NCBI GenBank assembly: GCA_016278725.1
Contig: JADQBG010000011.1
Coordinates: forward strand, 62,001-126,000
Direction of reading: 5' to 3'
Source: Actinomycetota bacterium
GTDB lineage: Bacteria > Actinomycetota > Thermoleophilia > RBG-16-64-13
Length of the DNA stretch: 64,000 nucleotides
The stretch's first letter is position 1, and each line of letters starts with the position of its first letter. The position numbers and the translations under genes are program-made. The notes under the pieces were generated by a model, which saw nothing but the letters and a program-made list of their open reading frames with translations, had not been told where the DNA came from and did not search any database. Positions 27,552 through 37,781 of this stretch are shown here, one piece after another.

Positions 27552-29255
27552 CTACTGAGCGGCGATGCTTATCTCTTCGAAGTTGGTGGTCTCACCGAGG
27601 GCGTTCGGGTGCCACCCTTGAACGTAGGGCTTGATCAGGTCGGGGTCGGTATACCAATAGATGGGAGCAACCGGGACCTCGTCCGCGAGCAGTTGTTCCA
27701 TCTGCTGATAGGCCTCGTAGCGGGCCTGATCATCTCCGGCCTCGAGAGCGCTGGAGAGCAGTCCGTTGTACGTGTCGTTGCTCCAACGGGTGTAGTTGTT
27801 GCCGCCGCCGCCCCGCAGGACGTCGAGGAAGTTGTACGCGTCGTTGAAGTCGGCCACCCAACCCATACGGTAGGCCTGCACCTCGGGATTGTTCTGCACG
27901 AAGTCGAGGTACTGCTTCCATTCCATGTTCTGCAGTTCGGCATTGACGCCGACCTTCTGCCACATGCTCTGAATGGCGGTGGCGATGGCCTGATGGCCTT
28001 CGTCGGTGTTGTAGTAGATGGTTACGTCGAGCGGCTTGCCGCCCTCACCGTAGCCGGCATCGGTCAGCAACTGCTTAGCCATCTCCACGTCAGCGGTGGG
28101 CTGAACGTCGGTCTGGATGTCGCTGAAGGTCTCGAAGCCGGGCATCCCCTGGGGCGTGAAGCTGGTAGCCGGGGTTTGCCCCTGCTTGCTCACGTTCTCC
28201 ACGATGGTGGTCCGGTCGATGGCGAGAGAAAGCGCCTTGCGCACGTTGACGTCGCTGAGGGCCTCATTCTCGACGTTGAAGCCGTAATAGTAGATCCCCA
28301 GAAGCGGGAACGTCTCGTACTCCGGCAGGTCCTTCAGGCGGTCCACGTCGGCGACGGGGATGTCGCGCTGCACATCGACTTCGCCGTTCTCAAACGCGGC
28401 GACGCCGGTGGTGGCTTCCTGGATCATCGGCAGCTCTACGGTCTCGAGAGACACATCGGCCGCGCCGTGCCAATCCGGGTTCTTGGCCAAAGTGATGTCC
28501 TGCTCGTGGTTCCACTCCTCGAGCGTAAAGGCGCCGTTGGTCACGATGTTGGCGGGCTCGGTCCACTGGTCACCGAATTCCTCGACCGTGGCCAGAGGAA
28601 TCGGGAAGTAGGACTGGTGGCTCATCAGGGGGACGAACCACGGGGCCGGAGCCTTGAGCGTGACTTCCAGAGTCTTGTCATCCGGGGCGGCGATGGCTAC
28701 GTCTTCGACAGCACCTTCGCCTGCATTGTATTCTTCGGCACCCTTGATGAAGAACAGCTGATACGCATAGTCAGCGGCCGTTTCCGGGTTGAGAATACGG
28801 AGCCAAGAGTTCACGAAATCCTGGCTGGTAACCGGGTCACCGTTGGTCCAGGTCGCGTCATCACGAAGGGTGAAGGTATAGGTGAGACCGTCTTCGCTCG
28901 CCTCCCAGCTCTCAGCAACACCGGGAAGCGGGTCGCCATTCGCGTCCAGGCGGACCAGCCCTTCGAAGATGTTGTTGATTACCAGGGCCGAGGTGGTGTC
29001 CGTGGCCAGGTTGGGATCGAGGCTCGGGGGTTCGGAAGCGATCTGCACCGTGATCGTTTGATCCTCGGCCAGAGCGCCGGCGGCCGCCTCACCCTCAGAG
29101 GTGTCGGTCGTAGCCTCGGTGTCGGTCGCCTCGGTCCCTGTGGTGTCCGTGGTGTCGCCATCGTCGCCGCCGCAACCAACAGCGAAAAGGCCGAAGGCCG
29201 CAACTAGGACCAGCACCAGGACGGCGCCCATCCACGGCTTAAGCCATTTTTCCAA
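27552..29255 (-). CDS. oppA: Oligopeptide-binding lipoprotein OppA (SBP family 5)
   Basis: This extracytoplasmic solute-binding lipoprotein delivers peptides to OppBCDF. With TTG 29255 as start (AAGGAG 8 nt upstream) the product has a lysine-containing n-region, a hydrophobic core and the lipobox FAVGC, with the lipidated Cys at about residue 28. An Asp/Thr/Glu-rich tether (about 29-65) follows, then the family-5 fold starting ITVQIASEPPSLDPN. Length is 567 aa. Longer starts lack a ribosome site and would spoil the signal peptide. Family 5 also binds nickel or dipeptides. Confidence 0.93.
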   Translation of the reverse strand: MEKWLKPWMGAVLVLVLVAAFGLFAVGCGGDDGDTTDTTGTEATDTEATTDTSEGEAAAGALAEDQTITVQIASEPPSLDPNLATDTTSALVINNIFEGLVRLDANGDPLPGVAESWEASEDGLTYTFTLRDDATWTNGDPVTSQDFVNSWLRILNPETAADYAYQLFFIKGAEEYNAGEGAVEDVAIAAPDDKTLEVTLKAPAPWFVPLMSHQSYFPIPLATVEEFGDQWTEPANIVTNGAFTLEEWNHEQDITLAKNPDWHGAADVSLETVELPMIQEATTGVAAFENGEVDVQRDIPVADVDRLKDLPEYETFPLLGIYYYGFNVENEALSDVNVRKALSLAIDRTTIVENVSKQGQTPATSFTPQGMPGFETFSDIQTDVQPTADVEMAKQLLTDAGYGEGGKPLDVTIYYNTDEGHQAIATAIQSMWQKVGVNAELQNMEWKQYLDFVQNNPEVQAYRMGWVADFNDAYNFLDVLRGGGGNNYTRWSNDTYNGLLSSALEAGDDQARYEAYQQMEQLLADEVPVAPIYWYTDPDLIKPYVQGWHPNALGETTNFEEISIAAQ

Positions 29256-29360
29256 TTTCTTCTCTCCTTCTTCGATTTGCGTACACACTTGCCAACCTCC
29301 GGACTGCCGCCTGAGGAGCGGAGCCAAGAGGGTACTTCTACTGAGCGCGGTAGCCCTACG

Positions 29361-29591
29361 CTATACGATGAAACCCAGGACGATCGTCACCACGAAAAAA
29401 GCAATTGCAAAGGCGACGGTCAGTCTGTCCAGGTTCTTCTGAACCACTCCGGTGCCGCCGAAAGTGCCACCCGAGCCGCCAAATGCGGTCGAAAGGCCGG
29501 CGTCTTTGCCGGAGTGCAGGAAGATCAGCACCAAAAGTCCGATGCCGAGCACCGTATCCAGAACGGTCAATAACACTTGTACGATCGTCAA
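29361..29591 (-). CDS. secG: Preprotein translocase subunit SecG
   Basis: This small two-helix membrane subunit of the SecYEG channel is 76 aa when started at TTG 29591 (AGGAG about 10 nt upstream), the usual length. The first helix runs through VLDTVLGIGLLVLIFLHSG, then the conserved glycine-rich loop (TAFGGSGGTFGG) and a second helix ending the protein. In actinobacteria secG normally follows tpiA; here an ECF sigma/anti-sigma pair and gpmI sit between them. Confidence 0.9.
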   Translation of the reverse strand: MTIVQVLLTVLDTVLGIGLLVLIFLHSGKDAGLSTAFGGSGGTFGGTGVVQKNLDRLTVAFAIAFFVVTIVLGFIV

Positions 29592-29799
29592 GGTCGTCCA
29601 TCTCCTGAGTCTATTGAACAACCGCTAAAGGCTATCACGGCTCAACAAGCAAGGCATACCCACGCAACAGCGACAGGCGGCCCAACTCGCATGGTACGAC
29701 GACCGAGGCGGCTGGATGGTTAGTAAGCACGGGGCGATTCCGGGAAAGCCGAGCGCTCGAGGCTCGGAGGAACGCGAACGAACCGGCTAGACGACCCGC

Positions 29800-30471
29800 C
29801 TAGAGGCCTTCCGGACGGAAGTGATATTCCTCGTAAAAGGACATCGGCGACTCGAAGAACAGCAGCTTTTCGTCCGCCGTGCCTGGCCTGATCTTGATGC
29901 CGGAGCCTCCGACCTTTCTCTGGAGGTAGGGCACGTAGGCGGGGTCCAGGTTGCGGGCGAGCAGCACCTGCGGGATCGCGATCGCCATGTGGTTGGTCGC
30001 CGGCTCCGATTGCCAGGGCGGATCCGAAGCCAGGCCGCTTATAACGAGGATCGCTGCAGCCGCCAAAGACACCGCGGCCCGGCGCCAAACCGGCCAGGTG
30101 AGGGGGCGCATCAGCCAGCGGACGGCTGGTGCCGGCGAGAGGGAGGCTCCCGTCCGCGTGGCGGCCGGGGAAGCCGACAGCGCCCTAGTAGAGGTCGCAC
30201 CGCTCGCTCGGGAAAGAACGCCGGTCGCCGCGACCATCCGCTCGACCAGGGCGGCGGGAGGATCAGGCTCCTCGGCTCGGATAGCCTCGAAAAGGAGTTC
30301 GGCCTGTTCCCGTTCCACCAACTCGGCGAAATCCCGGCAGTCCGGACAAAATCTCAGATGGCGCTCGACCGTGGCCCGCCCCAGATCGTCCGCCTCGCCG
30401 TCAGAGCAGGCGGAGATGAGCGGGCGCACCGCCTCACAAACCAGGAAGCTCTCTGTCCACCGTCCGTTCAT
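29800..30471 (-). CDS. Anti-sigma factor with zinc-finger (ZAS-like) domain
   Basis: The 223-residue protein has an N-terminal HX3CX2C motif (His38, Cys42, Cys45 in HLRFCPDC), a Ser/Ala-rich linker, one membrane helix at about 131-149 and an outside domain of about 75 residues. This is the architecture of membrane anti-sigma factors that hold an ECF sigma factor until a redox or envelope signal arrives. It overlaps the sigma gene by 38 bp, fixing the pairing. The nature of the signal is unknown. Confidence 0.85.
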   Translation of the reverse strand: MNGRWTESFLVCEAVRPLISACSDGEADDLGRATVERHLRFCPDCRDFAELVEREQAELLFEAIRAEEPDPPAALVERMVAATGVLSRASGATSTRALSASPAATRTGASLSPAPAVRWLMRPLTWPVWRRAAVSLAAAAILVISGLASDPPWQSEPATNHMAIAIPQVLLARNLDPAYVPYLQRKVGGSGIKIRPGTADEKLLFFESPMSFYEEYHFRPEGL

Positions 30472-31078
30472 TGCCTCTCTCGTGGGACCGCTCCGCGGAG
30501 GCGAGGGTTCCTGCCTCGAGCCGGTCCGTCGTCACCCCCACCTCTCCGCCCAATTCCCGGAAGCGCCGCTGCACACGCTCGCGGGCCTCGTAGATTCGCC
30601 ACTTGACCGTCGACAGCGTGGTGTCGAGGATCTCCGCTATCTCCTGATAGCGAAAGCCCATGAGGTCCCGAAGCAGCAGAGCGGCCCGCAGATCCTCGTT
30701 GAGGGCGCGAATGCTCGCCCAGAGCAACTCCGAATCCTCGAGCCCCAGAGTGCCGTCGTACTCCATCGGGGGAAGCTCAGCCTCCGCCTCATCCCGGCGC
30801 CGCCGGTCCAACTCGCGCTTGCGCAGGAAGTCGATACCCGCATTCTTCGCGATCTGGAAGACCCAGGTGCTGAAGCGCGAGCGTCCGTCGAAACCGCCCA
30901 GGCTGCGGGCCACCCGGATGAAAACCTCTTGCGAGAGATCCTCCGCGTCTTCCCGGCTGCCCACGAACCGATGCAGATACTGCAGCACCGGCCCGTAGAA
31001 CTCGAGCACAAGCTCTTCGAGCGCTGCCTCGCTGCCGTCGGCTGCGCGCCGGAGCTGTTCCGGCGTTGGCTGCTCCAA
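30434..31078 (-). CDS. RNA polymerase ECF-type sigma factor
   Basis: This sigma70-family protein has region 2 (EELVLEFYGPVLQYLHRFVG, then DAEDLSQEVFIRVARSL and FSTWVFQIAKNAGIDFLRKR) and region 4 (LLLRDLMGFRYQEIAEILD then LSTVKWRIYEARERVQRRF), the ECF two-domain layout; length 214 aa. TTG 31078 is chosen because AGGAGG lies 7 nt upstream. A 60-residue acidic segment links the domains. It probably controls a small regulon with its cognate anti-sigma factor and may activate its own operon. Confidence 0.92.
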   Translation of the reverse strand: MEQPTPEQLRRAADGSEAALEELVLEFYGPVLQYLHRFVGSREDAEDLSQEVFIRVARSLGGFDGRSRFSTWVFQIAKNAGIDFLRKRELDRRRRDEAEAELPPMEYDGTLGLEDSELLWASIRALNEDLRAALLLRDLMGFRYQEIAEILDTTLSTVKWRIYEARERVQRRFRELGGEVGVTTDRLEAGTLASAERSHERGNERTVDRELPGL

Positions 31079-31150
31079 ACTGGTCCTCCTGCCTACTCTG
31101 ACGTTTGCGTACGCCGCTTGGTTAGCGGCGTGGCCGCGTCCGAAGTCCGA

Positions 31151-31180
31151 TTTATCATGCCACATCCCCGCCGCCATCAA
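31151..31180 (-). promoter_or_regulatory. Candidate promoter of the sigma/anti-sigma operon
   Basis: TTGATG (31180-31175), an 18-bp spacer and GATAAA (31156-31151) on the minus strand lie between gpmI and the sigma gene, giving a leader of about 65 nt with the AGGAGG site. Confidence 0.4.
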
Positions 31181-31198
31181 CAGCGGACGGCCGCCACC

Positions 31199-32743
31199 CT
31201 AGTCCTTCGAGGGCTGGGGACAGAGCGCGGTTCCTGTCATCTCTGGGGGTACGGGCAAACCCAGGAGGCAGAGGACGGTCGGCGCGATGTCCGCCAGACC
31301 ACCGCCCTCCTTCAGTTCGGCCCCGTGGTCCACGTAGATCAGGGGGACCGGGTTCGTGGTGTGAGCCGTGTTGCGGCTCTGATCGGGCTCGAGCAGATAC
31401 TCCGCGTTGCCGTGATCAGCCGTGACGAAGACGTGAGCGCCGTCTTTGAGGAGCGGCTCGAGCACGATCCGCAGACAGTGGTCCACGTGTTCTACGGCTT
31501 CAATGGTCGCCTCCAGGTTTCCGCTGTGCCCGACCATGTCCGCGTTCGCGAAGTTCAGCACCGTGAAGTCCGGACGCCTGTGCCGGTAGATGTCGGCAAA
31601 GGCCTCGGCCACTTCGTGGCAGCTCATCTCCGGCTTTTGGTCGTAGGTGGCCACCTCCTGCGGCGAGGGGATCAGCTTGCGCATCTCGCCGGGATAGGGG
31701 TCCTCCCGTCCTCCGTTGAAGAAGAAGGTGACGTGCGCGTATTTCTCGGTCTCGGCAATGTGCAGCTGAGTGAGTCCGTGCTCGCTCAAAACCTCGGCCA
31801 GGACTTGGTGCGGCTCCACGTCGGGGAAGGCCACGGGCACGCCGAAGTCCGCCTCGTACTGAGTGAAACTCACCAGGTGGACGGCCGGTGGATTCGGTCC
31901 CCGATCGAAGTCGGCGAATCCTTCGTCGATGAGAGCCCGGGTGAGTTGTCTCGCCCGATCGGGCCGGAAATTGTAAAAGACGACGGAGTCCCCGTCGGAA
32001 ATCGCCGCGTCCTTGCCCAGGATGACTGTCGGCAGGATGAACTCGTCGGTGATGGCCTCTTCGTAAGAGGCCTCGATCGCGGCGAGTGCATCCTCCGCCT
32101 CGATCCCCTCCCGATGGACCAGGGCGTCCCAGGCAATCTTGGTCCTTTCCCAGCGGCGATCGCGATCCATGGCGTAATAGCGGCCGATGACGTCGGCGAT
32201 CCTGCCCACCCCCTGCTCCTCGAGCTTCGACTGGAGATCCTTGATCAGGTCGCGCCCGTGCCACGGGGAGGTGTCCCGCCCATCCATGAACGGGTGCAAA
32301 TAGAGCTCCTCCACCCCCATGCGGGCGGCGAGCTCGACCAGAGCCTCGACGTGGCGGATGTCTCCGTGAACCCCGCCGTCGGAGAGCAGGCCCATGAGGT
32401 GCACCGCCCCGCCGCTCTGCCGGGCCTTCTCGAAGGCTTCGCGCAGGACCGGGTTCTCGAAGAAGGTGCCCTCCGCGATCATCTTGTTGATGCGGGTGAG
32501 GTCCTGGTAGACCACGCGGCCCGTCCCCAGGGTGAGGTGGCCCACCTCGGAATTGCCCATCACCCCGTCGGGCAGACCGACCGACAAGCCGCTGGCATTG
32601 AGCAAGACCCAGGGGTACTCGGCGAACAGCCGGTCCATGGTGGGTGTGTCCGCCAGGCTGATGGCGTTCGCGGGGCCCGGTTCGGCGTAACCCCAACCGT
32701 CCAGCACGATCAGCGCGACCGGACGACGCTCCGCGAGATTCAC
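31199..32743 (-). CDS. gpmI: Phosphoglycerate mutase, cofactor-independent
   Basis: The enzyme interconverts 3- and 2-phosphoglycerate with a phosphoserine intermediate. The 514 residues hold the N-terminal metal motif LIVLDGWG (Asp15), the catalytic serine in MGNSEVGHLTLGTGR (Ser65) and the second metal site HVFVTADHGNAE. GTG 32743 is the likely start. It follows tpiA by about 80 bp, continuing the gap-pgk-tpiA glycolytic operon. Confidence 0.96.
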   Translation of the reverse strand: MNLAERRPVALIVLDGWGYAEPGPANAISLADTPTMDRLFAEYPWVLLNASGLSVGLPDGVMGNSEVGHLTLGTGRVVYQDLTRINKMIAEGTFFENPVLREAFEKARQSGGAVHLMGLLSDGGVHGDIRHVEALVELAARMGVEELYLHPFMDGRDTSPWHGRDLIKDLQSKLEEQGVGRIADVIGRYYAMDRDRRWERTKIAWDALVHREGIEAEDALAAIEASYEEAITDEFILPTVILGKDAAISDGDSVVFYNFRPDRARQLTRALIDEGFADFDRGPNPPAVHLVSFTQYEADFGVPVAFPDVEPHQVLAEVLSEHGLTQLHIAETEKYAHVTFFFNGGREDPYPGEMRKLIPSPQEVATYDQKPEMSCHEVAEAFADIYRHRRPDFTVLNFANADMVGHSGNLEATIEAVEHVDHCLRIVLEPLLKDGAHVFVTADHGNAEYLLEPDQSRNTAHTTNPVPLIYVDHGAELKEGGGLADIAPTVLCLLGLPVPPEMTGTALCPQPSKD

Positions 32744-32822
32744 GGCGTCCGTCCTGGGGGGATCACGCCGTCCGTCCAGGGGAAGCGTGTTTCACCGTGC
32801 GGCCCACCCGCGTCCGACTCAC

Positions 32823-33590
32823 TCACGTCCGGCGCTCGTAGCGGACAAGGGACTTGAACGAGTCGACGGCCAAGCTGGCGCCGCCCACCAGAGCCCCGTC
32901 GATGTCGGGCTGGGTCATGATGTCCGCAACGTTGTCGGGCTTGACGCTGCCGCCGTAGAGGATGCGGGTGCGCGCGGCAGAAGCAGGGTCCGCCACCTCC
33001 GCCAACCGGCTGCGGATGAAGGCGACCGCCTCCTGGGCAATTTGCGGCGTGGCCGTGCGCCCGGTGCCGATGGCCCATACCGGTTCGTAAGCGACAACCA
33101 TTTCGGCCACCTCTTCGGGCGCCATGCCCTGAGTCCCGCCGAGCACCTGCCGCTCGAGCACCTGCTCGGTGCGGCCCTCCTCGCGTTCGGCTTCGATCTC
33201 GCCCACGCACATGATGGGAACGAGCCCGGCGCCGATCGCCGCCCGCACTTTGCGCGCAACCTCCTCGTCGGTCTCGCCGAAGATCTGTCGCCGCTCCGAA
33301 TGACCGATGATCACGTACTTGACGCACAGGTCGGCCAGCATGGAGGGCGACACCTCGCCGGTGTAGGCCCCCGATTCCTCCCAGAAGATGTCCTGGGCCG
33401 CCACCCGCACCACGCCCTCGCCGGCCGCCTCGACGGCCGCCTGGAGTCCGGTGAAGGCGGGAGCGACCACCACCTCCACCCCTTCGGGGTCGGCCAACTC
33501 ATCGGTCAATTGCTCGACGAAAGCGGCGCCTTCACGCGCCGTCTTGTGCATCTTCCAGTTGCCGGCCATTATCGGAAGGCGGTCGGCCAT
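32823..33590 (-). CDS. tpiA: Triosephosphate isomerase
   Basis: TpiA (255 aa) interconverts dihydroxyacetone phosphate and glyceraldehyde 3-phosphate. The catalytic set is complete: Asn11 and Lys13 (AGNWKM), His97 (IIGHSERR) and Glu169 (AYEPVWAIGTG). ATG 33590, 14 bp after the pgk stop with GGGAGGG upstream, is clear; longer readings of this frame run into pgk. It lies in the gap-pgk-tpiA operon. Confidence 0.97.
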   Translation of the reverse strand: MADRLPIMAGNWKMHKTAREGAAFVEQLTDELADPEGVEVVVAPAFTGLQAAVEAAGEGVVRVAAQDIFWEESGAYTGEVSPSMLADLCVKYVIIGHSERRQIFGETDEEVARKVRAAIGAGLVPIMCVGEIEAEREEGRTEQVLERQVLGGTQGMAPEEVAEMVVAYEPVWAIGTGRTATPQIAQEAVAFIRSRLAEVADPASAARTRILYGGSVKPDNVADIMTQPDIDGALVGGASLAVDSFKSLVRYERRT

Positions 33591-33604
33591 CGGTCCCTCC
33601 CCTG

Positions 33605-34792
33605 CTAGCGGTCTTCCAGCGCGGCAACCCCGGGGAGTTCCGCGCCCTCGATCAATTCGAGCGAGGCTCCGCCTCCGGTCGAGACGTGGCCCATGCGCTC
33701 GGCCAAACCCAGTTGCTGAACGGCGGCGACGGAATCGCCGCCGCCCACCACGGTGAACGCGGGGCTCTCCGCCATGGCCCGGGCAATCCCGCGGGTTCCT
33801 TCCGCGAAGCGGTCCATCTCGAAAACCCCCATGGGCCCGTTCCAAAAGACCTGGGCGGCGTCCAGGATGCGCCGTTCGTACTCGTCGGCGGTCTCCGGGC
33901 CGATGTCCAGCCCCATCCAACCTGGGGGAATATCGCCGACAGCGACCACCTTCGCCTCGGCATCTTCGGCGAAGCGGTCGGCCACCACCAAGTCGCGGGG
34001 CAAAACCAGCTCGCAGTCAGACTTGCCGGCCTTTTCCAGGGCCCGGCGGGCGGTTTCGATACCCGCTTCGTCCTCGACCCGGGAAGCGCCCACATCCAAG
34101 CCCTGAGCCTTGAAGAAGGTGAAGCACATGGCTCCGCCGATGAGGATCTGGTCGGCCAGGTCGAGGAACCGTTCGATCACCCCGATCTTGTCGGTCACCT
34201 TGGCGCCCCCGAGCACGGCCACGAAGGGGTGCTTCGGTGAATCCACCAGTCCCTGAAGCGCGTCGAGTTCCGCCTGCATCAGGAAACCCGAGACGGCGGG
34301 CAGGCAGGCCGCCACCCCCGCCGTGGTGGCGTGCGCCCGGTGAGCCGCGCCGAAGGCGTCGTTCACGTACAGGTCGGCCAGACGGCAGAGCTCCTGCGCC
34401 AGTTCGGGATCGTTCTTGGTCTCGCGCGGATCGAAGCGCGAGTTCTCGAGGAGCAGCACCTCGCCCGCCTGCAGGGAATCGGCGGCCTCGGTGACCTCCG
34501 GCCCGGTCAGCCGGTCGACCTTGCGCACCGGCGCATCGATCAGCTGCGAGAGCCGAGCGGCGACCGAGTTCAGCCGGAGTTCCTCTTTGGGTTCGCCTTT
34601 CGGGCGCCCCAGGTGAGAGGTGAGAATCAGCCGCGCGCCCTGCTCCCTCAGGTACTCGATGGTGGGAAGCGCCCCCCGGATGCGGGTGTCGTCCGCGACC
34701 TCACCCTCATCCGTGAGCGGCACGTTGAAGTCGACTCGGACGAGGACGCGGCGCCCGGCCACGTCCACGTCGCGAATGGTCTTCTTCGCCAT
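33605..34792 (-). CDS. pgk: Phosphoglycerate kinase
   Basis: Pgk (395 aa) transfers phosphate between 1,3-bisphosphoglycerate and ADP. The N-terminal substrate site [18 protein letters not shown], the central [14 protein letters not shown] and the C-terminal nucleotide-loop [15 protein letters not shown] and [13 protein letters not shown] are all present. ATG 34792 has AGGAGG 6 nt upstream, and gap lies 10 bp before it. Confidence 0.97.
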   Translation of the reverse strand: MAKKTIRDVDVAGRRVLVRVDFNVPLTDEGEVADDTRIRGALPTIEYLREQGARLILTSHLGRPKGEPKEELRLNSVAARLSQLIDAPVRKVDRLTGPEVTEAADSLQAGEVLLLENSRFDPRETKNDPELAQELCRLADLYVNDAFGAAHRAHATTAGVAACLPAVSGFLMQAELDALQGLVDSPKHPFVAVLGGAKVTDKIGVIERFLDLADQILIGGAMCFTFFKAQGLDVGASRVEDEAGIETARRALEKAGKSDCELVLPRDLVVADRFAEDAEAKVVAVGDIPPGWMGLDIGPETADEYERRILDAAQVFWNGPMGVFEMDRFAEGTRGIARAMAESPAFTVVGGGDSVAAVQQLGLAERMGHVSTGGGASLELIEGAELPGVAALEDR

Positions 34793-34802
34793 CAGATCCT
34801 CC

Positions 34803-35856
<1,054 letters not shown>

Positions 35857-35864
<8 letters not shown>

Positions 35865-36840
35865 GGCCGAGTCTAACATTCGTCTCCGACGTCTCCGACC
35901 AACCCGCCTCCCGGGCGTGCTTCAGCAGGCGCCTGAGCCGATGATTCACCGCGGATCGCGATAACTCGGCATCGCTTTCCTCCGCCAGTTCGGAAAGCGT
36001 CGACCACGGATTCTCCAGACGGAGTTCCGCCACCTCCTGGAGGGCCGCCGGAAGGCCTCCCAGAAGCTCCGCACTTTCCAGAAACTCAATCGCCGAAAGC
36101 TGCTCCAGCGCGGCGGCGCTGGTACGGCCCAGGTTGGCCTGGTCGCAGTTCGCGGCACGGTTGGCCTGCGCTCTGACCTCTTTGAGCACGGCGTGTTCGG
36201 CCACCTCGAGCGCGGCTTCCTGGGCCCCGGCGAAGGCGAGAAGCTCGGAAACCTGCTCCCGGCCCTTCAGGTAGACCACGTGGACTCCGCGCCGCAGATA
36301 TACCCCCGGTCGAAATTCCAAACCGGTGAGGAGGCCCGCCAGATCCTCGGCAAAGGCCAGGTGCGGAGTCACGATTTCCAAGTGTGCGCCGCGCTGCGGA
36401 GGATTGACGGAGCCCGCCCCGATGATGGCCCCGCGCACCAGAGCGGCCTTGCAGCAGCGCCGCTGAATCAGCCTCCCCGGGACCCCGGGATTCAGGCGGA
36501 AGCTGTCGCTGAGCACGCCGACCTCGTTGAGAGCCTGAATCACCCGGGGCGATCCCTCCAGGCGGAGCACGTACACCAGTCGCCGGCGAAAGCGGTGCTC
36601 CCGGGTGGTCAGAAGGGTGCCGTCCGCTCCCAGGGCCTTGAAATAGGAGTAGACCAGGCTCGCCGCCGCCTGCACCGGAGTGGAGAGTTCCAGGCCGTAG
36701 CGCTCGCCCTCTTCGCCTCCGCGAATGCGAAAGGTTCCGGCCGACTTCACGAGGCCCGCAACCTCGGCCGTCCGGCAGCATTCACGGGTTTCCCGTCGAT
36801 GGGCGAGTTCGTCACGCACCTGCCGTGAGAACGAAGCCAT
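35857..36840 (-). CDS. whiA: DNA-binding protein WhiA
   Basis: WhiA (327 aa) combines an N-terminal LAGLIDADG-like fold with a C-terminal helix-turn-helix (LSELAEESDAELSRSAVNHRLRRL). It regulates sporulation in Streptomyces and cell division or chromosome segregation in other Gram-positives. CCR-type motifs RECCRTAEVAG and QRRCCKAALVRGA are present. ATG 36840 begins the family-typical ASFSRQVRDELAH; upstream extension would run into yvcK. Its place between yvcK and gap is the standard actinobacterial order. Confidence 0.95.
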
Positions 36841-36845
36841 GGGGA

Positions 36846-37778
36846 CTACCCGGCCAGGGTCAGGAGAGCCTGCGCCAGATCGAGGGGGTCGTGCCTGACG
36901 AAGCGATTGACATCGGCAAGGGGAGCGGACACCACCCGCACCCCCAGATCTCCCGATTTGGGGCTCCACTTCACGGGTTCGGCGCCCTCCCTCTCGTAGA
37001 GGGCCAGTAGTTCTGCGGGGATGGGGCGCTCGTTCACCAGCATGACGTCGATCACTCCCTCGCCCAGGTGGCTGAGGATCCCCCGCAGGTGGTCTGCTGC
37101 ATCGTAACCCTGGGTCTCTCCGGGCTGGGTCATGACATTGTTCACGAATACCACCCGAGCGCGCGTCTCGTGCAAGGCTTCGGCCATGCCCCCGACGAGC
37201 AGGTTGGGGATCACGCTCGTGTACAGGCTTCCGGGACCCAACACGACGAGTTCCGCCTGCCGGATTCGCTCGAGAGCCAGGGGCAGCGCCGGAGCCTCCG
37301 TCGGCTCCAGCCAGACCTGCTGGATCGGAGACTGGGCCTTTGCAATCACCGACTGGCCGAAGAGTTGAGACCCGTCGCGCAGCCGGGCTCCCAAACGAAC
37401 ATCGGTGGTGGTGCTGGGGAGCACGCTGCCCCGGATGGCCAGCACCCGACCCGACTCCAGGACGGCCTGCTCAAAATTACCGGTAACCTCGGAAAGGGCC
37501 GCCAGGAACAGGTTGCCAAAGCTGTGGCCGGCAAGGGAACCGTTCTCGAAGCGGTAGGCAAAAAGCCGGCGCATCAGGGACTCGTCGTCCGCGAGGGCGA
37601 CCAGACAGTTACGCACGTCGCCGGGGGGCAGCACGCCCAACTCTCGGCGCAGGCGTCCGGAAGAACCGCCGTCGTCCGCCATCGTCACGATGCCGGTGAG
37701 CGAATCGGTGAGCGACTTCAGGCCCCGGAGAAGCGTGGCGAGGCCCGTGCCGCCGCCCATGGCCACAACCCGCGTCAT
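36846..37778 (-). CDS. yvcK: YvcK/GlmR gluconeogenesis factor (CofD-like)
   Basis: The protein (310 aa) belongs to the UDP-sugar-binding YvcK/GlmR family, needed for growth on gluconeogenic carbon sources and for envelope homeostasis in Gram-positives. Motifs are VVAMGGGTGLATLLRGLK, VTMADDGGSSGRLRRELG, PPGDVRNCLVAL and VVLGPGSLYTSVIPNLL. It lies between rapZ (3 bp) and whiA (5 bp). Confidence 0.95.
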   Translation of the reverse strand: MTRVVAMGGGTGLATLLRGLKSLTDSLTGIVTMADDGGSSGRLRRELGVLPPGDVRNCLVALADDESLMRRLFAYRFENGSLAGHSFGNLFLAALSEVTGNFEQAVLESGRVLAIRGSVLPSTTTDVRLGARLRDGSQLFGQSVIAKAQSPIQQVWLEPTEAPALPLALERIRQAELVVLGPGSLYTSVIPNLLVGGMAEALHETRARVVFVNNVMTQPGETQGYDAADHLRGILSHLGEGVIDVMLVNERPIPAELLALYEREGAEPVKWSPKSGDLGVRVVSAPLADVNRFVRHDPLDLAQALLTLAG

Positions 37779-37781
37779 GAG

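Noticed and set aside
29951-32857. Very long plus-strand frame opposite the sigma, anti-sigma and gpmI genes
   Set aside because: The minus-strand proteins carry full family motifs; the plus frame shows no domain and spans three unrelated genes.
33591-33920. Upstream extension of tpiA
   Set aside because: It overlaps pgk in another frame; ATG 33590 gives the exact family length and catalytic Asn11/Lys13.
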